Of a stretch of DNA of 64,000 nucleotides, positions 43,391 through 52,139 are shown piece after piece. A program made the position numbers and the translations under genes. Each line of letters opens with the position of its first letter. Within the stretch, counting starts at the first letter, position 1. The stretch covers positions 4,030,001 through 4,094,000 of the forward strand of contig NZ_CP017297.1 in assembly GCF_001969445.1 (NCBI RefSeq), written 5' to 3'. The notes below the pieces were generated by a model. The model did no database searches. It saw only the letters and a program-made list of their open reading frames with translations, and was not told the DNA's origin. The stretch comes from Brachybacterium sp. P6-10-X1 (GTDB taxonomy: Bacteria; Actinomycetota; Actinomycetes; Actinomycetales; Dermabacteraceae).

Positions 43391-44395
43391 TCAGGACGGA
43401 CACGGTCCGGTGCGGGGACCACGATCAGCACCGCGCAGCGCGTCCTCGGCGCGGGCGGCGGCACCCAGCAGCGCGGCATGGTTCCCGGCGCGGGCGGCGA
43501 GCACCGGGGTATCTTCCACCACCTCCATGACATCGTGCGCGATCCCCTCGGACACGGCGTCGCGCCAGGGGCTCTCGGCCTCGCTCACCCCACCGGTCAG
43601 TGCCACCACCTCCGCATCCAGCACGTTCAGCAGACCGCCGATCGTCCGGCCGGTCGCGACGCCCGCGATCCGGTACGCCTCGCGCGCCGCCCGGTCACCC
43701 TCCCGGGAGGCCCGGGCGAGGGCGTGGCCGTCGACCGGCGCGGGATCGGCGCCCAGCCGCCGGGCCAGCCGCACGATCCCCGGGCCGGAGGCGAGGCCCT
43801 CGAGGTGGCCGGTGCGACCGCAGGGGCAGGGCACGCCCTCGGCGTCGGGCACCGCCAGATGGCCGATGTGCCCGGCGGCGCCGCGGGAGCCCAGCACGGG
43901 CGAGCCGTCCAGGACCTGACAGCCACCGATCCCGGTGCCGACGGCGACCAGCAGCAGGGAGGCGCGCCCGCGACCGACCCCGAACCGGGCCTCGCCGATC
44001 CCGTGGGCGTGCACATCGTTCAGCACGCTGACCGGGACCACGAAGCGATCGAGGAGGGCCGGTGCGATCTCGGCCCCGGCCCAGCCGGTCAGCGCATCGG
44101 TGGCATGGGTGACCGTCCCGCGGGCCGTGTCGATCACGCCGGCCGAGGAGACCCCCACCGCCCGGATCGCGGCGCCGCCGCGCACCTGCTCGGCCAGCTC
44201 GAGCGCGGCGTCGAGGATCGCCGCAGCGCCCTCCGTCGCGGGGGTGGCCACAGTGGCGACGCGCTCGACCCCCGGGGTCGAGGAGACACGCGCCCGGTCG
44301 TCGGGCCTCGCCCCGTCGTCGACACCCGCCCCGGTGACCAGGGCGGCACGGATCTTGGTGCCCCCGAGGTCGAGGGCGAGGACCGGATCAGACAC
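43391..44395 (-). CDS. nanK: N-acetylmannosamine kinase (ROK family)
   Basis: A 334-residue ROK sugar kinase without a DNA-binding domain. ATP and sugar motifs are LALDLGGTKIRAAL, VSVLNDVHAHGIGEARFG, VAVGTGIGG, and the zinc/ROK signature GHIGHLAVP...CPCGRTGHLEGLASG. In this operon it most likely phosphorylates ManNAc to ManNAc-6-P, between NanA and NanE. The GTG start overlaps the nanA stop by 8 bases. ROK kinases for GlcNAc or glucose cannot be excluded from sequence alone; the context decides. Confidence 0.9.
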   Translation of the reverse strand: MSDPVLALDLGGTKIRAALVTGAGVDDGARPDDRARVSSTPGVERVATVATPATEGAAAILDAALELAEQVRGGAAIRAVGVSSAGVIDTARGTVTHATDALTGWAGAEIAPALLDRFVVPVSVLNDVHAHGIGEARFGVGRGRASLLLVAVGTGIGGCQVLDGSPVLGSRGAAGHIGHLAVPDAEGVPCPCGRTGHLEGLASGPGIVRLARRLGADPAPVDGHALARASREGDRAAREAYRIAGVATGRTIGGLLNVLDAEVVALTGGVSEAESPWRDAVSEGIAHDVMEVVEDTPVLAARAGNHAALLGAAARAEDALRGADRGPRTGPCPS

Positions 44396-45323
44396 CCGCG
44401 CCCTCCCGCAGCCCGCTCTCGGTGAGGATCGCCCGGATCCGCTCGACGGCCTCGCCTTCGATCGGCGTCATCGGGGAGGTCATGACGTTGGACGAGAACA
44501 CCCCGAGCTCGCGCAGCGCGGTCTTGAAGGCGCCCACGCCGGCGGCCGGGCCCACCTTCCCGGTGGGCTGGAAGACGATCTCGAACAGGGCGGCCAGGCG
44601 GTCCTGCTCGCTCCGCACCTGCTCCCAGTCACCCGCCCGGGCGACGCGGTGCATCCGCACGTAGCCGGCCGGATCGACGTTCCCGAGCCCCGGCACGGAT
44701 CCGTCGGCCCCGGCGAGGTAGGCGCCGTCGACGACGACCTCGTGGCCGGTCATGAGCGTCAACGGGGAGCCGGCGGCCCGGTTCGCGGCCGACAGACGAC
44801 GGAAGGAGACGTCGTCGCCGCTGGAGTCCTTCACGCCGGCGATCACGCCGTCCTGCCCCAGGCGCAGCAGCTGGGCGGGGGCGAGCTTGGTGTGCACGCA
44901 GACGGGAAGGTCGTAGGCCCAGACCGGCGCATCGGCGGCGGTCGCGACCGCGCGGAAGTGGGCGTCGATCTCCTCGGGTCCGGTGATCGCGTAGAACGGG
45001 GCGGTGACCACGTATCCGGCGAGGTCGAAGCGCTCCGCGGCCCGCAGGTGCTGGATCACGCGATGGGTCTGCATGTCGATGGCGCCGGCGATGACCGGCA
45101 CCTGCCCGGCGACGAGGCCGGTGACGGCCTCGAGCACCCGGCCGCGCATCGCGTCGTCGAAGAACGCCACCTCACCGCTGGAGCCGAGGGCGAAGATCCC
45201 GTCGACCCCGGCGTCCAGGAGCCGGGAGACCAGTCGCTCGAGCGACGGGAGGTCGAGGTCTCCGTCGGTGGTCAGCGGGGTCAGCAGGGGCGGGACGACG
45301 CCGGAGAGGGTCGAGGTGGTCAT
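44388..45323 (-). CDS. nanA: N-acetylneuraminate lyase (DHDPS family)
   Basis: A 311-residue class I aldolase of the dihydrodipicolinate synthase/N-acetylneuraminate lyase family. The GSSGE carboxylate-binding motif (FALGSSGEVAFF), the tyrosine in WAYDLPVCVHTKL and the Schiff-base lysine in VIAGVKDSSGDD are in place. In this cluster it should split sialic acid to ManNAc and pyruvate. Within the family it could instead be a related keto-acid aldolase, but neighbours nanK and nanE make the lyase role very likely. Confidence 0.88.
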   Translation of the reverse strand: MTTSTLSGVVPPLLTPLTTDGDLDLPSLERLVSRLLDAGVDGIFALGSSGEVAFFDDAMRGRVLEAVTGLVAGQVPVIAGAIDMQTHRVIQHLRAAERFDLAGYVVTAPFYAITGPEEIDAHFRAVATAADAPVWAYDLPVCVHTKLAPAQLLRLGQDGVIAGVKDSSGDDVSFRRLSAANRAAGSPLTLMTGHEVVVDGAYLAGADGSVPGLGNVDPAGYVRMHRVARAGDWEQVRSEQDRLAALFEIVFQPTGKVGPAAGVGAFKTALRELGVFSSNVMTSPMTPIEGEAVERIRAILTESGLREGAGV

Positions 45324-45440
45324 GGCAGGGGTGCTCCTTCGAGGGACGGGGTGTGATCGGGGTGCGAGGTGGCACGTGCCCGTGCGGACGGGGCGGCTCG
45401 CGCGGAGGGCCGGCTCGGGCGGACCGGCCGGACCGGCCGG

Positions 45441-46271
45441 TCATAGCAGCGACGGCGCGGCGGCGAGCAGGGTGCGGGTGTACTCGTCCCGCGCATCGGT
45501 GAAGATCCGCTGGGCGGCGTCGTGCTCGACGACCTTCCCGTGATGCATCACGATGATCGAGTCCGAGACGAAGCGGACCGTGCTGATGTCGTGGGAGATG
45601 AACACCAGGCCCAGGCCGAGCTCGCGCTTGAGGTCCATCAGCAGGTTCAGCACCTGGGCGCGCACGGACACGTCCAGGGCGCTGGTGGGCTCGTCGGCGA
45701 CGATGATCTGCGGGTCCAGGGCCAGGGCCCGGGCGATCGCGACGCGCTGGCGCTGACCGCCGGAGATCTGGCGGGGCATCACCTCGATGGCCGACGGGGG
45801 CAGGCCCACCAGGTGCAGCAGCTCCTGGACGCGGGCGAGCCGCTGCTGCTCGGTGCCGATGCCGTGCACGCGCAGCGGATCCATCAGCGTCTCCCGCACC
45901 GGCAGGCGCGGGTTCAGCGCGGTCGACGGATCCTGGAACACCACCGAGACGGTGCGGCCCAGCTCCTTGCGGCGAGCCCGGCTGTGCTGCATCGGCTGCC
46001 CGTTGAACAGGACGGCACCGCTGGTCACGGGCTGCAGTCCGGTCATCACACGGGCCAGGGTCGACTTGCCGGAGCCGGACTCTCCGACGATGCCGAGCAC
46101 CTCGCCGCGTCGTACGGACGCGCTCACGCCGTCGACCGCCCGGATCGTGTCCGGGTGGAACAGGCCGCCGGTGCGCAGCTTGTGCACGACGTGCACGTCC
46201 TGCAGCTCGATCGTCGGCGGGATCTCGCCGGTGCGCTCGGAGAGGGACTGCGGTGCGGGAGGGGCGGTCAT
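45441..46271 (-). CDS. ABC transporter ATP-binding protein (peptide/sialic acid importer)
   Basis: A 276-residue ATPase of the oligopeptide/nickel type (OppF/DppF-like). Walker A GIVGESGSGKSTLARVM, Q loop VVFQDPSTALNPR, signature ISGGQRQRVAIARAL, Walker B IIVADEPTSALDVS and H loop VFISHDISTV are complete. It ends close to the C terminus of the family, without the usual long OppF tail. The ATG overlaps the preceding stop as ATGA. It energises the importer with the permease-ATPase fusion upstream. A 117-bp gap separates it from nanA. Confidence 0.93.
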   Translation of the reverse strand: MTAPPAPQSLSERTGEIPPTIELQDVHVVHKLRTGGLFHPDTIRAVDGVSASVRRGEVLGIVGESGSGKSTLARVMTGLQPVTSGAVLFNGQPMQHSRARRKELGRTVSVVFQDPSTALNPRLPVRETLMDPLRVHGIGTEQQRLARVQELLHLVGLPPSAIEVMPRQISGGQRQRVAIARALALDPQIIVADEPTSALDVSVRAQVLNLLMDLKRELGLGLVFISHDISTVRFVSDSIIVMHHGKVVEHDAAQRIFTDARDEYTRTLLAAAPSLL

Positions 46272-48295
46272 CGCGGGTCTCCTTCGAGGGGTGCAGGGTC
46301 GAGCGGAGCGGGGGCGGCTCCGGTGCCGGCCACGCGGTGACCGGACGAGCCGATCTCCAGCAGCTGCGGCCGCGTGGCGGGATCGGCCGACGGATCCAGC
46401 GAGCGCGGGGCGAAGCGGTCGCCGTCGGCGAAGTCGCGCGGGGAGGGGACGGTGCCGGCGACTTGATGGAGCCGGTCGGCCCCGGCCTCGATCGACAGCA
46501 CCGAGCCGAGCAGGCCGCGGGTGTACTCGTGGCGCGGGTCGATGAGCATCTCGTGGGTGGTGCCCTGCTCGATCACCTGCCCGGCGTACATGACCGTCAC
46601 GCGGTGGGCGAGCTGGGCGACCAGCGCGAGGTCGTGGCTGACGAACACCATGGCGAAGCCGAGCTCCTCGCGCAGGGAGTTCAGCAGGTCCACGACCTGC
46701 TTCTGCACGGTGACGTCCAGGGCGGTGGTCGGCTCGTCGGCGATCACCAGCCTGGGGTCCCGGGTCAGCGCCATGGCGATGAGCACGCGCTGGCGCTGCC
46801 CGCCGGAGAGCTCGTGCGGGTAGGCGGACAGGGTGCGCTTCGGCTCCAGTCCCACCAGCTCCAGCAGCTCCGAGGCCGAGCGGGTCCCGCCGCGGCGGGT
46901 CAGCTGCGCCATCTGGGAGCGGATCAGCATCGAGGGGTTCAGGGAGCTCAGCGCGTCCTGGTAGATCATCGCGATCTCGTGGCCGCGCAGGGCGTTGAGC
47001 TGCTTCGAGGGCAGCGTCAGCAGGTCGACGCCTTCGAGCTCGACCGAGCCGCTGACCCGTGCGGTGGACGGCAGCAGGCCCATCACGGCCAGCGACGCCA
47101 CGGATTTCCCGGAGCCGGATTCGCCGACCAGTCCCATGGTCTCGCCGGGGCGGACCTCGAAGGAGACGCCGTCGAGGATGTCGATGTCGCCGTGCGCCTC
47201 CGGAAAGGCGACGCGCAGATCCTTGACCTGCAGCAGCGGGGGCTCGGAAGCATCGACCACCGGACGCTCCGGACGCGACAGCTCCGCCCGGCGCAGCGCG
47301 GCGAGGGAATCGACCAGCAGCCGGTGCGAGGTCTCCTGGTCGGTCCCCCCGAGCGTCTCGTCGGCCTCCTCGGGGGAGCGATGGGCGGCCTGCTCCTCCG
47401 CCCGCTCGTCGGCCTCGACATCGACCTTCGCGCGGATCCGTGGACTGGCCATGGCGTCGGTGAGCCCTTCGGAGAGGATGTTCAGCGCCAGCACGGTCAA
47501 CAGGATCGACAGGCCCGGGAAGAACGTCGGCCACCAGTAGCCCGACAGCAGCAGCTGCTTGCCGTCGGCCAGGATGTTGCCCCAGGAGGGCTCCGGCGGC
47601 TGGACACCGGCGTTGATGAAGGACAGCGAGGCCTCGAGCACGATCGCGTCGGCGACCAGGACCGTCGCGAACACCATGATCGGGGCGATGCAGTTGCGGG
47701 TGACGTGCTTGAGGAGGATCCACGGGGTGGACGCCCCCATCACCTGGGAGGCCGCGACGTAGTCCTCGCCGAACTGCGAGAGCACGTTGGCACGGATCAC
47801 CCGGGCCAGCTGCGGCACGTACAAGAACCCGATCGCGAAGATCAGCACCGGCAGCGAGGTGCCGAACACGGCCACGAACACGGCGGCCAGGGCGATGCCC
47901 GGGAACGACATGATCACGTCGAGCGTGCGCATCAGGATCTCGGAGGGGATCTTCGAGGCGGTGGCGGCGAAGGAGCCCAGCACCATCGCGGCGATCAGGG
48001 CGGCCACCGTGGCGGACAGGCCGATCAGCAGCGAGGAGCGGGCGCCGTGGACGACCCGGGAGAAGATGTCGCGGCCGATGGCGTCCGTGCCCATCCAGTG
48101 CTCCGCCCCCGGCGGGACCACGGGGGTGCCGGTCGAGAGCGGACTGTACGGGGCGACGACGGGGGCGAAGACGGCGACCAGCGCCAGCAGCACCAGGAAG
48201 CTGACGGCGATGCGGCTGGGCCAGGGCAGGGCGGTGAAGGGCGCCAGCGGGCTGCCGCTGACGGCCCGGAGGCGGGATCCGAGCTTCGGTCGCAT
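46268..48295 (-). CDS. ABC permease-ATPase fusion (DppC-DppD type)
   Basis: A 675-residue fusion. Residues 1-290 are a DppC-type permease with five to six helices, the N-terminal WMGTDAIGRDIFSRVVHGAR and the EAA-like loop YVAASQVMGASTPWILLKHV. A charged linker (about 292-355, with many Glu/Ala) leads to an ATPase domain (about 356-610): GLVGESGSGKSVASL, YQDALSSLNPS, LSGGQRQRVLIAMAL, VIADEPTTALDV, VFVSHDLALV. The tail (610-675) is Pro/Ala-rich. Such fused permease-ATPase subunits occur in sialic-acid importers of the SatABCD type. It is separated from DppB-like permease gene by one base. Confidence 0.93.
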   Translation of the reverse strand: MRPKLGSRLRAVSGSPLAPFTALPWPSRIAVSFLVLLALVAVFAPVVAPYSPLSTGTPVVPPGAEHWMGTDAIGRDIFSRVVHGARSSLLIGLSATVAALIAAMVLGSFAATASKIPSEILMRTLDVIMSFPGIALAAVFVAVFGTSLPVLIFAIGFLYVPQLARVIRANVLSQFGEDYVAASQVMGASTPWILLKHVTRNCIAPIMVFATVLVADAIVLEASLSFINAGVQPPEPSWGNILADGKQLLLSGYWWPTFFPGLSILLTVLALNILSEGLTDAMASPRIRAKVDVEADERAEEQAAHRSPEEADETLGGTDQETSHRLLVDSLAALRRAELSRPERPVVDASEPPLLQVKDLRVAFPEAHGDIDILDGVSFEVRPGETMGLVGESGSGKSVASLAVMGLLPSTARVSGSVELEGVDLLTLPSKQLNALRGHEIAMIYQDALSSLNPSMLIRSQMAQLTRRGGTRSASELLELVGLEPKRTLSAYPHELSGGQRQRVLIAMALTRDPRLVIADEPTTALDVTVQKQVVDLLNSLREELGFAMVFVSHDLALVAQLAHRVTVMYAGQVIEQGTTHEMLIDPRHEYTRGLLGSVLSIEAGADRLHQVAGTVPSPRDFADGDRFAPRSLDPSADPATRPQLLEIGSSGHRVAGTGAAPAPLDPAPLEGDPR

Positions 48296-48296
48296 G

Positions 48297-49262
48297 TCAG
48301 ATGCTCCTGATGCGGGGGTTGATGAGGACGTACAGCAGATCCACGACGATGTTCACGACGATGAAGGCGATCGCGACCACGAGGGTCACGCCCTGGACGA
48401 GGAACACGTCGTTGCGGGTGACGCCGTCGAGGATGAGCTGGCCCATCGCCTGGATGTTGAAGATGATCTCGATGATCACGGCGCCGCCCATGAGGTAGCC
48501 CACGCGCAGGCCCAGCACGGTCACCGGGGTGATCAGGGCGTTGCGCAGCACGTTGCGGCCGACCACGACCGGATAGGGGACACCGGCCCCGATCGCGGTG
48601 CGCACGTAGTCGCGGTCGAGCTCCTCGACCATGGCGGTGCGGACCACGCGGATCAGCGAGCCCGCCACCGGGACGCCGAGAGCGAGGGCCGGCAGCGCGA
48701 TGTTGCGCACGTAGGTCGCGGGGTCCTCGGTCAGCGGGACCCATCGCGAGACCAGGGCGGGGAAGATCCCCCAGCCGCCGGGCACCTCCCCGAGCCACTG
48801 GATCATGAGGATCGCCAGCCAGAACGACGGGGTCGCCAGCGAGGCGATGGAGAACACGCGGATGATCTGGTCGACCCAGCCGTCACGGAACAGGGCGGCC
48901 AGCACGCCGAGCACGGCGGAGATCACGATGGCGATCAGCAGTCCGAGGAAGGTCAGCTGCAGCGTGATCGGGAAGGCCTGGGCGACGACCTCGGTGACGG
49001 GGACGTTGCCGCTGGTGGTGCCGAGGTCGCCGCGGAACCAGCCCGCGACGAAGGAGAAGTACCGCTGCAGCAGCGGGTCGTTGAGCCCGTTGGCCTCGCG
49101 GTAGATGTCCAGCGCCTTCGGGGAGGCCGACGGGCCGAGCGCGCGTCGGGCGGGATCCGAGGGCGAGAAGGACATGATCACGAACACCAGCAGCGCGGCG
49201 CCGAGGATCATGATCGGCAGCGAGATCAGGCGGCGTCCGATCAGGCGGACGAGATGGGACAC
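48297..49262 (-). CDS. ABC transporter permease (DppB type)
   Basis: A 321-residue permease with six helices. The N-terminal HLVRLIGRRLISLPIMIL, the periplasmic loop with NGLNDPLLQRYFSFVAGWFRGDLG and the EAA loop DYVRTAIGAGVPYPVVVGRNVLRNAL are typical of DppB/OppB proteins. It forms the membrane channel with the permease half of the next gene. The GTG at 49262 is preceded by GGAGG at a five-base spacing, which fixes the start; the open frame above it has no function. The 146-bp gap to the binding-protein gene is GC-rich and can form hairpins that may reduce downstream expression. Confidence 0.92.
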   Translation of the reverse strand: MSHLVRLIGRRLISLPIMILGAALLVFVIMSFSPSDPARRALGPSASPKALDIYREANGLNDPLLQRYFSFVAGWFRGDLGTTSGNVPVTEVVAQAFPITLQLTFLGLLIAIVISAVLGVLAALFRDGWVDQIIRVFSIASLATPSFWLAILMIQWLGEVPGGWGIFPALVSRWVPLTEDPATYVRNIALPALALGVPVAGSLIRVVRTAMVEELDRDYVRTAIGAGVPYPVVVGRNVLRNALITPVTVLGLRVGYLMGGAVIIEIIFNIQAMGQLILDGVTRNDVFLVQGVTLVVAIAFIVVNIVVDLLYVLINPRIRSI

Positions 49263-49408
49263 GGGGTCCTCCGGAGGGTGTCGGTTCTGGGGACTGCAGA
49301 GGGTGCGGGCCACCCCCGGCGTCGGGGACGGGGCACCCCCGGGGCGGGGACGGTGCAGGGCGCCCCCGGTGCCGGAGCCGACGGCGGGTCGACCCCGGCG
49401 GGGACGGT

Positions 49409-51052
49409 TCAGGCCGAGGTCGTGGTCGCGACGTCCACGAAGCTCAGCCCCGTCAGGGAGATCGGCTGGAAGTCGACCAGGGTGGTGCCGTCCCAGGCGG
49501 TGGGCGATTTGCGGTGGAACAGCGGGTACAGCGGGACCTCGTCCGAGAGCAGGTCGAACAGCTGGCTCCAGACCCTCTCCTGCTCGGCGGCGTCGGCCGT
49601 CTCCAGGCCCTTCGTCAGCAGCTCCTGGACCTCGTCGTAGGCGCCCTCGCCCTTCCAGTGCATGCGGGTGTCGGTCCAGATGTCGTTTCCGTACCACCAG
49701 CGCATGAGGAGGTCGGGATCGTTGCCGAAGACGGAGGGGTCGCCGGGGGCGATCATCACGTCGTACGCGTCGGGGTTCGAGTCGATCGTGTTGTACGCGT
49801 CGGCGGACTGCTTCTGCTCGAAGGTGACCTCGACGCCCAGGGAGGTCAGCGACTCCTGGATGATCGGGGTGACCTGCTGGACCCAGCCGTGGTCGGTGAC
49901 CAGCATCCGGAAGGAGGTCAGCCCGGTCTCGGCGAACAGGGACGTGGCTTTCTCCGCGTCGAGGGAGTAGACCGTCGAGGCCTCCTTGTAGTTCGGGTGC
50001 TCGGGCTGGACGAAGCAGCTCGCCGCCGTCGCCTGACCGCTCAGGCCGGTCTCGATGACCTTGTCCATGTCGATCGCGTAGAGGAACGCCTGGCGGTTCC
50101 TCAGATCGTTGAAGGGGTTGTCCGGAGCATTGTTGAACATCGCGAACAGCAGCCCGAAGCCGCCGACGGACTCGACGTCGCTGGTGGCCTCGAGCCCGTC
50201 GATCGACAGATAGGGCACCGAGTCGATGGCCTGGACGGTCTGGGACTGCAGCGCGTTGGTGCGGGTGGCCGCATCGGGGATGATCTGCCAGCTCATGGTG
50301 CCGGCCTTCGCGGGCATGGGGCCGGTGTAGTCGTCGAACCGCTCGAACTCGACGATCTTGGAGGCCGCGCCGCTGTCGGTCATCGTCCAGGGGCCGGTGC
50401 CGATCGGGTTCGAGTCGAAGGCCTTCGGATCCGCCTCGACCGCGGCCTGCGGCACGATCTTCACCGTCGAGAGACGCTCGGCGAACACGCCGGTGGGGCT
50501 GGTCAGGCTGAAGGTGACGGTGGTGTCGTCCTTCTTCTGGATCCCCTCGATGAAGGAGATGAACTGGGCGTACAGCGAGGCGTTGTCCGGATCCAGGACG
50601 CGCTCGAACGAGAAGACGACGTCATCGGTGGTCACCGGCGAGCCGTCATGGAAGACCGCGCCGTCGCGCAGCGTCACATCGACGCTGGTGCCGTCGGCGC
50701 TGGGGATCTCGGTGGCCAGCGCCGCGTACACCTCGCGGGTGACGGGGTGCAGCTCGGTCAGGCCCTCGAGCGTGTGCCAGTTGACCGCGACGGTCAGGGC
50801 GGCCGACGTCGTCATCGGGTCGTAGCCGTTGGTCCCCAGCTCGTAGCTGATGGCGGCGGTGAGGTGCCCGTCCGGATCCGCCTCGCCGGCGGGAGCGCCG
50901 CCGGCGTCGGATTCGTCGCCGCTGCTGCCGGAGCCGGAGTCCTTCGGAGCGCAGGCGCCGATGCCTGCGATGATCCCGGCGGCGCCGGCGAGGACGGCGG
51001 AGCCGCGGAGGAATCCGCGTCGGCCCAGAGGGCCGGTGGAGTTCGTGTTCAC
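49409..51052 (-). CDS. ABC transporter solute-binding lipoprotein (SBP_bac_5)
   Basis: A 547-residue extracellular binding protein of the peptide/nickel family 5. The N terminus has a twin-arginine, GRRGFLRGSAVLAG, and a lipobox ending IGAC (C34), so it is probably a Tat-exported lipoprotein; a Ser/Gly/Asp spacer follows. Family motifs include VTLRDGAVFHDGSPVTTDDVVFSFER and the C-terminal LFDLLSDEVPLYPLFHRK. As first gene of the operon with nanAKE and two sialidases it most likely binds sialic acid rather than peptides. It starts 160 bases from the palindromic operator. Confidence 0.9.
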   Translation of the reverse strand: MNTNSTGPLGRRGFLRGSAVLAGAAGIIAGIGACAPKDSGSGSSGDESDAGGAPAGEADPDGHLTAAISYELGTNGYDPMTTSAALTVAVNWHTLEGLTELHPVTREVYAALATEIPSADGTSVDVTLRDGAVFHDGSPVTTDDVVFSFERVLDPDNASLYAQFISFIEGIQKKDDTTVTFSLTSPTGVFAERLSTVKIVPQAAVEADPKAFDSNPIGTGPWTMTDSGAASKIVEFERFDDYTGPMPAKAGTMSWQIIPDAATRTNALQSQTVQAIDSVPYLSIDGLEATSDVESVGGFGLLFAMFNNAPDNPFNDLRNRQAFLYAIDMDKVIETGLSGQATAASCFVQPEHPNYKEASTVYSLDAEKATSLFAETGLTSFRMLVTDHGWVQQVTPIIQESLTSLGVEVTFEQKQSADAYNTIDSNPDAYDVMIAPGDPSVFGNDPDLLMRWWYGNDIWTDTRMHWKGEGAYDEVQELLTKGLETADAAEQERVWSQLFDLLSDEVPLYPLFHRKSPTAWDGTTLVDFQPISLTGLSFVDVATTTSA

Positions 51053-51394
51053 CGTGGATACATCCCTTCATGGGGTTGGTCCCGGCGCCCCGGGGCGCCA
51101 GGGTCGTGGAAAACCCTGTCGTCGGGATCTGTCCTGACCCCGTCGTCGGGACCTGTCCGGATCCCCTCCGCGAGAGACGACGGTTCCTGCTGAGGTTCGC
51201 CGCTCTGCGAAGATCAGACGTATGATGTCTGATGATCAGAGAGAGTACATCACGGAATGGGTGATCGCCACCACCGGCGATCGTCACGGACAGGTGGTGC
51301 GCGTCCGGGCCGAAACGTGGCCAGGGCGGTGCCGGACACGGCACGATGGATGCACGCACCGCGGCAGGCGGCGCGCCGCCGGGGAGGAGACGAC
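51053..51394. other. Divergent control region of the sialic-acid operon
   Basis: 342 bases without a gene between the binding-protein gene and the FadR-type regulator. It includes a perfect palindrome (51213-51233) and, inside it on the plus strand, TATGAT (51221-51226) as a possible -10 for the regulator. A direct repeat, CTGTCGTCGGGA and CCGTCGTCGGGA, lies in the leader of the binding-protein gene (about 51115-51155). Nothing else stands out. Confidence 0.55.
51213..51233. promoter_or_regulatory. Palindromic operator, likely NanR-type site
   Basis: ATCAGAC-GTATGAT-GTCTGAT is a perfect 7-bp inverted repeat with a 7-base spacer, in the only AT-rich patch of the divergent region. The core contains GT and AT(G)T elements like those in GntR/FadR half-sites. 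A second partial half-site, TGATCAGA, follows at 51233-51240. The spacer holds TATGAT, a good -10, so binding would repress the regulator gene and probably the operon. Binding by the adjacent regulator is inference. Confidence 0.6.
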
Positions 51395-52117
51395 ATGGTT
51401 CGCACGAAGGGGGCCGGCGGCAGCGCCGTCGAGCGCATCCAGGAGCTCATCCTGGCCGAAGGGCTCGTCCCGGGGGATCCGATGCCCACCGAGACCGCGC
51501 TGTGCGAGCGCTTGGACATATCCCGCTCCTCCGTGCGCGAGGCCATGCGCACGCTCGCCTCGCTGGACATCGTGGAGGTGCGCCACGGGCACGGGACCTT
51601 CGTGGGGCAGCTCTCGCTCGCGCCGCTGGTCAACGGGCTGCTGTTCCGCGCTCGGCTCGACGACGGCAATGACCTGCGGGCCCTGCGGGAAGTGGTGGAG
51701 CTGCGCATCGCGATCGATCTGTCCGTCGCCGATCAGCTCGTGGACATCTATCGCGGCACCGTCAATCCGGAGCTCGAGTCGCTGGTGGAGGAGATGCGGA
51801 CGCTGGCCGGACAGGGCAAGCCGTTCCCGCAGGCCGACGCGGCCTTCCACAGCACCCTCTTCGCGGAACTGCCCAACGGCCTCATGCGCCAGCTCGCCCA
51901 GGCGTTCTGGGAGATCCACACGACGGCGGTTCCGATGCTGGGGCTGGCTCCGGCGGAGGACATCCTGGACACGGTCGAGGCCCACCGCGCGATGCTCGTG
52001 GCGCTCGAGGCCGGGGACACCGATGCCTATCGTGCGGCGGTCCACGAGCACTACCGTCCGCTGGGGCGCACCCTCGACGCGGCCGCGGAGACCGGGCGGG
52101 CTGCCGCGCTCCGGTGA
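51395..52117 (+). CDS. FadR/GntR-family transcriptional regulator (NanR-like)
   Basis: A 240-residue regulator. The N-terminal winged helix (about 8-72) has ERIQELILAEGLVPGDPMPTE and the recognition helix region ISRSSVREAMRTLASLDIVEV, then HGHGTFVG. The C-terminal FCD domain (about 90-230) has metal-binding His/Asp positions in ADAAFHSTLFAEL, HTTAVPML-like and DTVEAHRAMLVAL...VHEHYRPL. FCD regulators often bind sialic acid or sugar acids. Divergent placement from the operon suggests it controls it. GGGGAGGAG just upstream supports the ATG at 51395. Confidence 0.9.
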   Translation: MVRTKGAGGSAVERIQELILAEGLVPGDPMPTETALCERLDISRSSVREAMRTLASLDIVEVRHGHGTFVGQLSLAPLVNGLLFRARLDDGNDLRALREVVELRIAIDLSVADQLVDIYRGTVNPELESLVEEMRTLAGQGKPFPQADAAFHSTLFAELPNGLMRQLAQAFWEIHTTAVPMLGLAPAEDILDTVEAHRAMLVALEAGDTDAYRAAVHEHYRPLGRTLDAAAETGRAAALR

Positions 52118-52139
52118 CCTGGGGGCTACCGTGGTGTCC

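Noticed and set aside
46253-48310. A 685-codon plus-strand frame opposite the permease-ATPase fusion
   Set aside because: Mirror-frame artefact of GC-rich coding DNA; the opposite strand carries intact ABC motifs.
49336-49375. Strong attenuator hairpin between binding-protein and permease genes
   Set aside because: GGCACC/GGTGCC ends can pair but the middle does not; the structure is only weakly supported compared with the clear terminators elsewhere.
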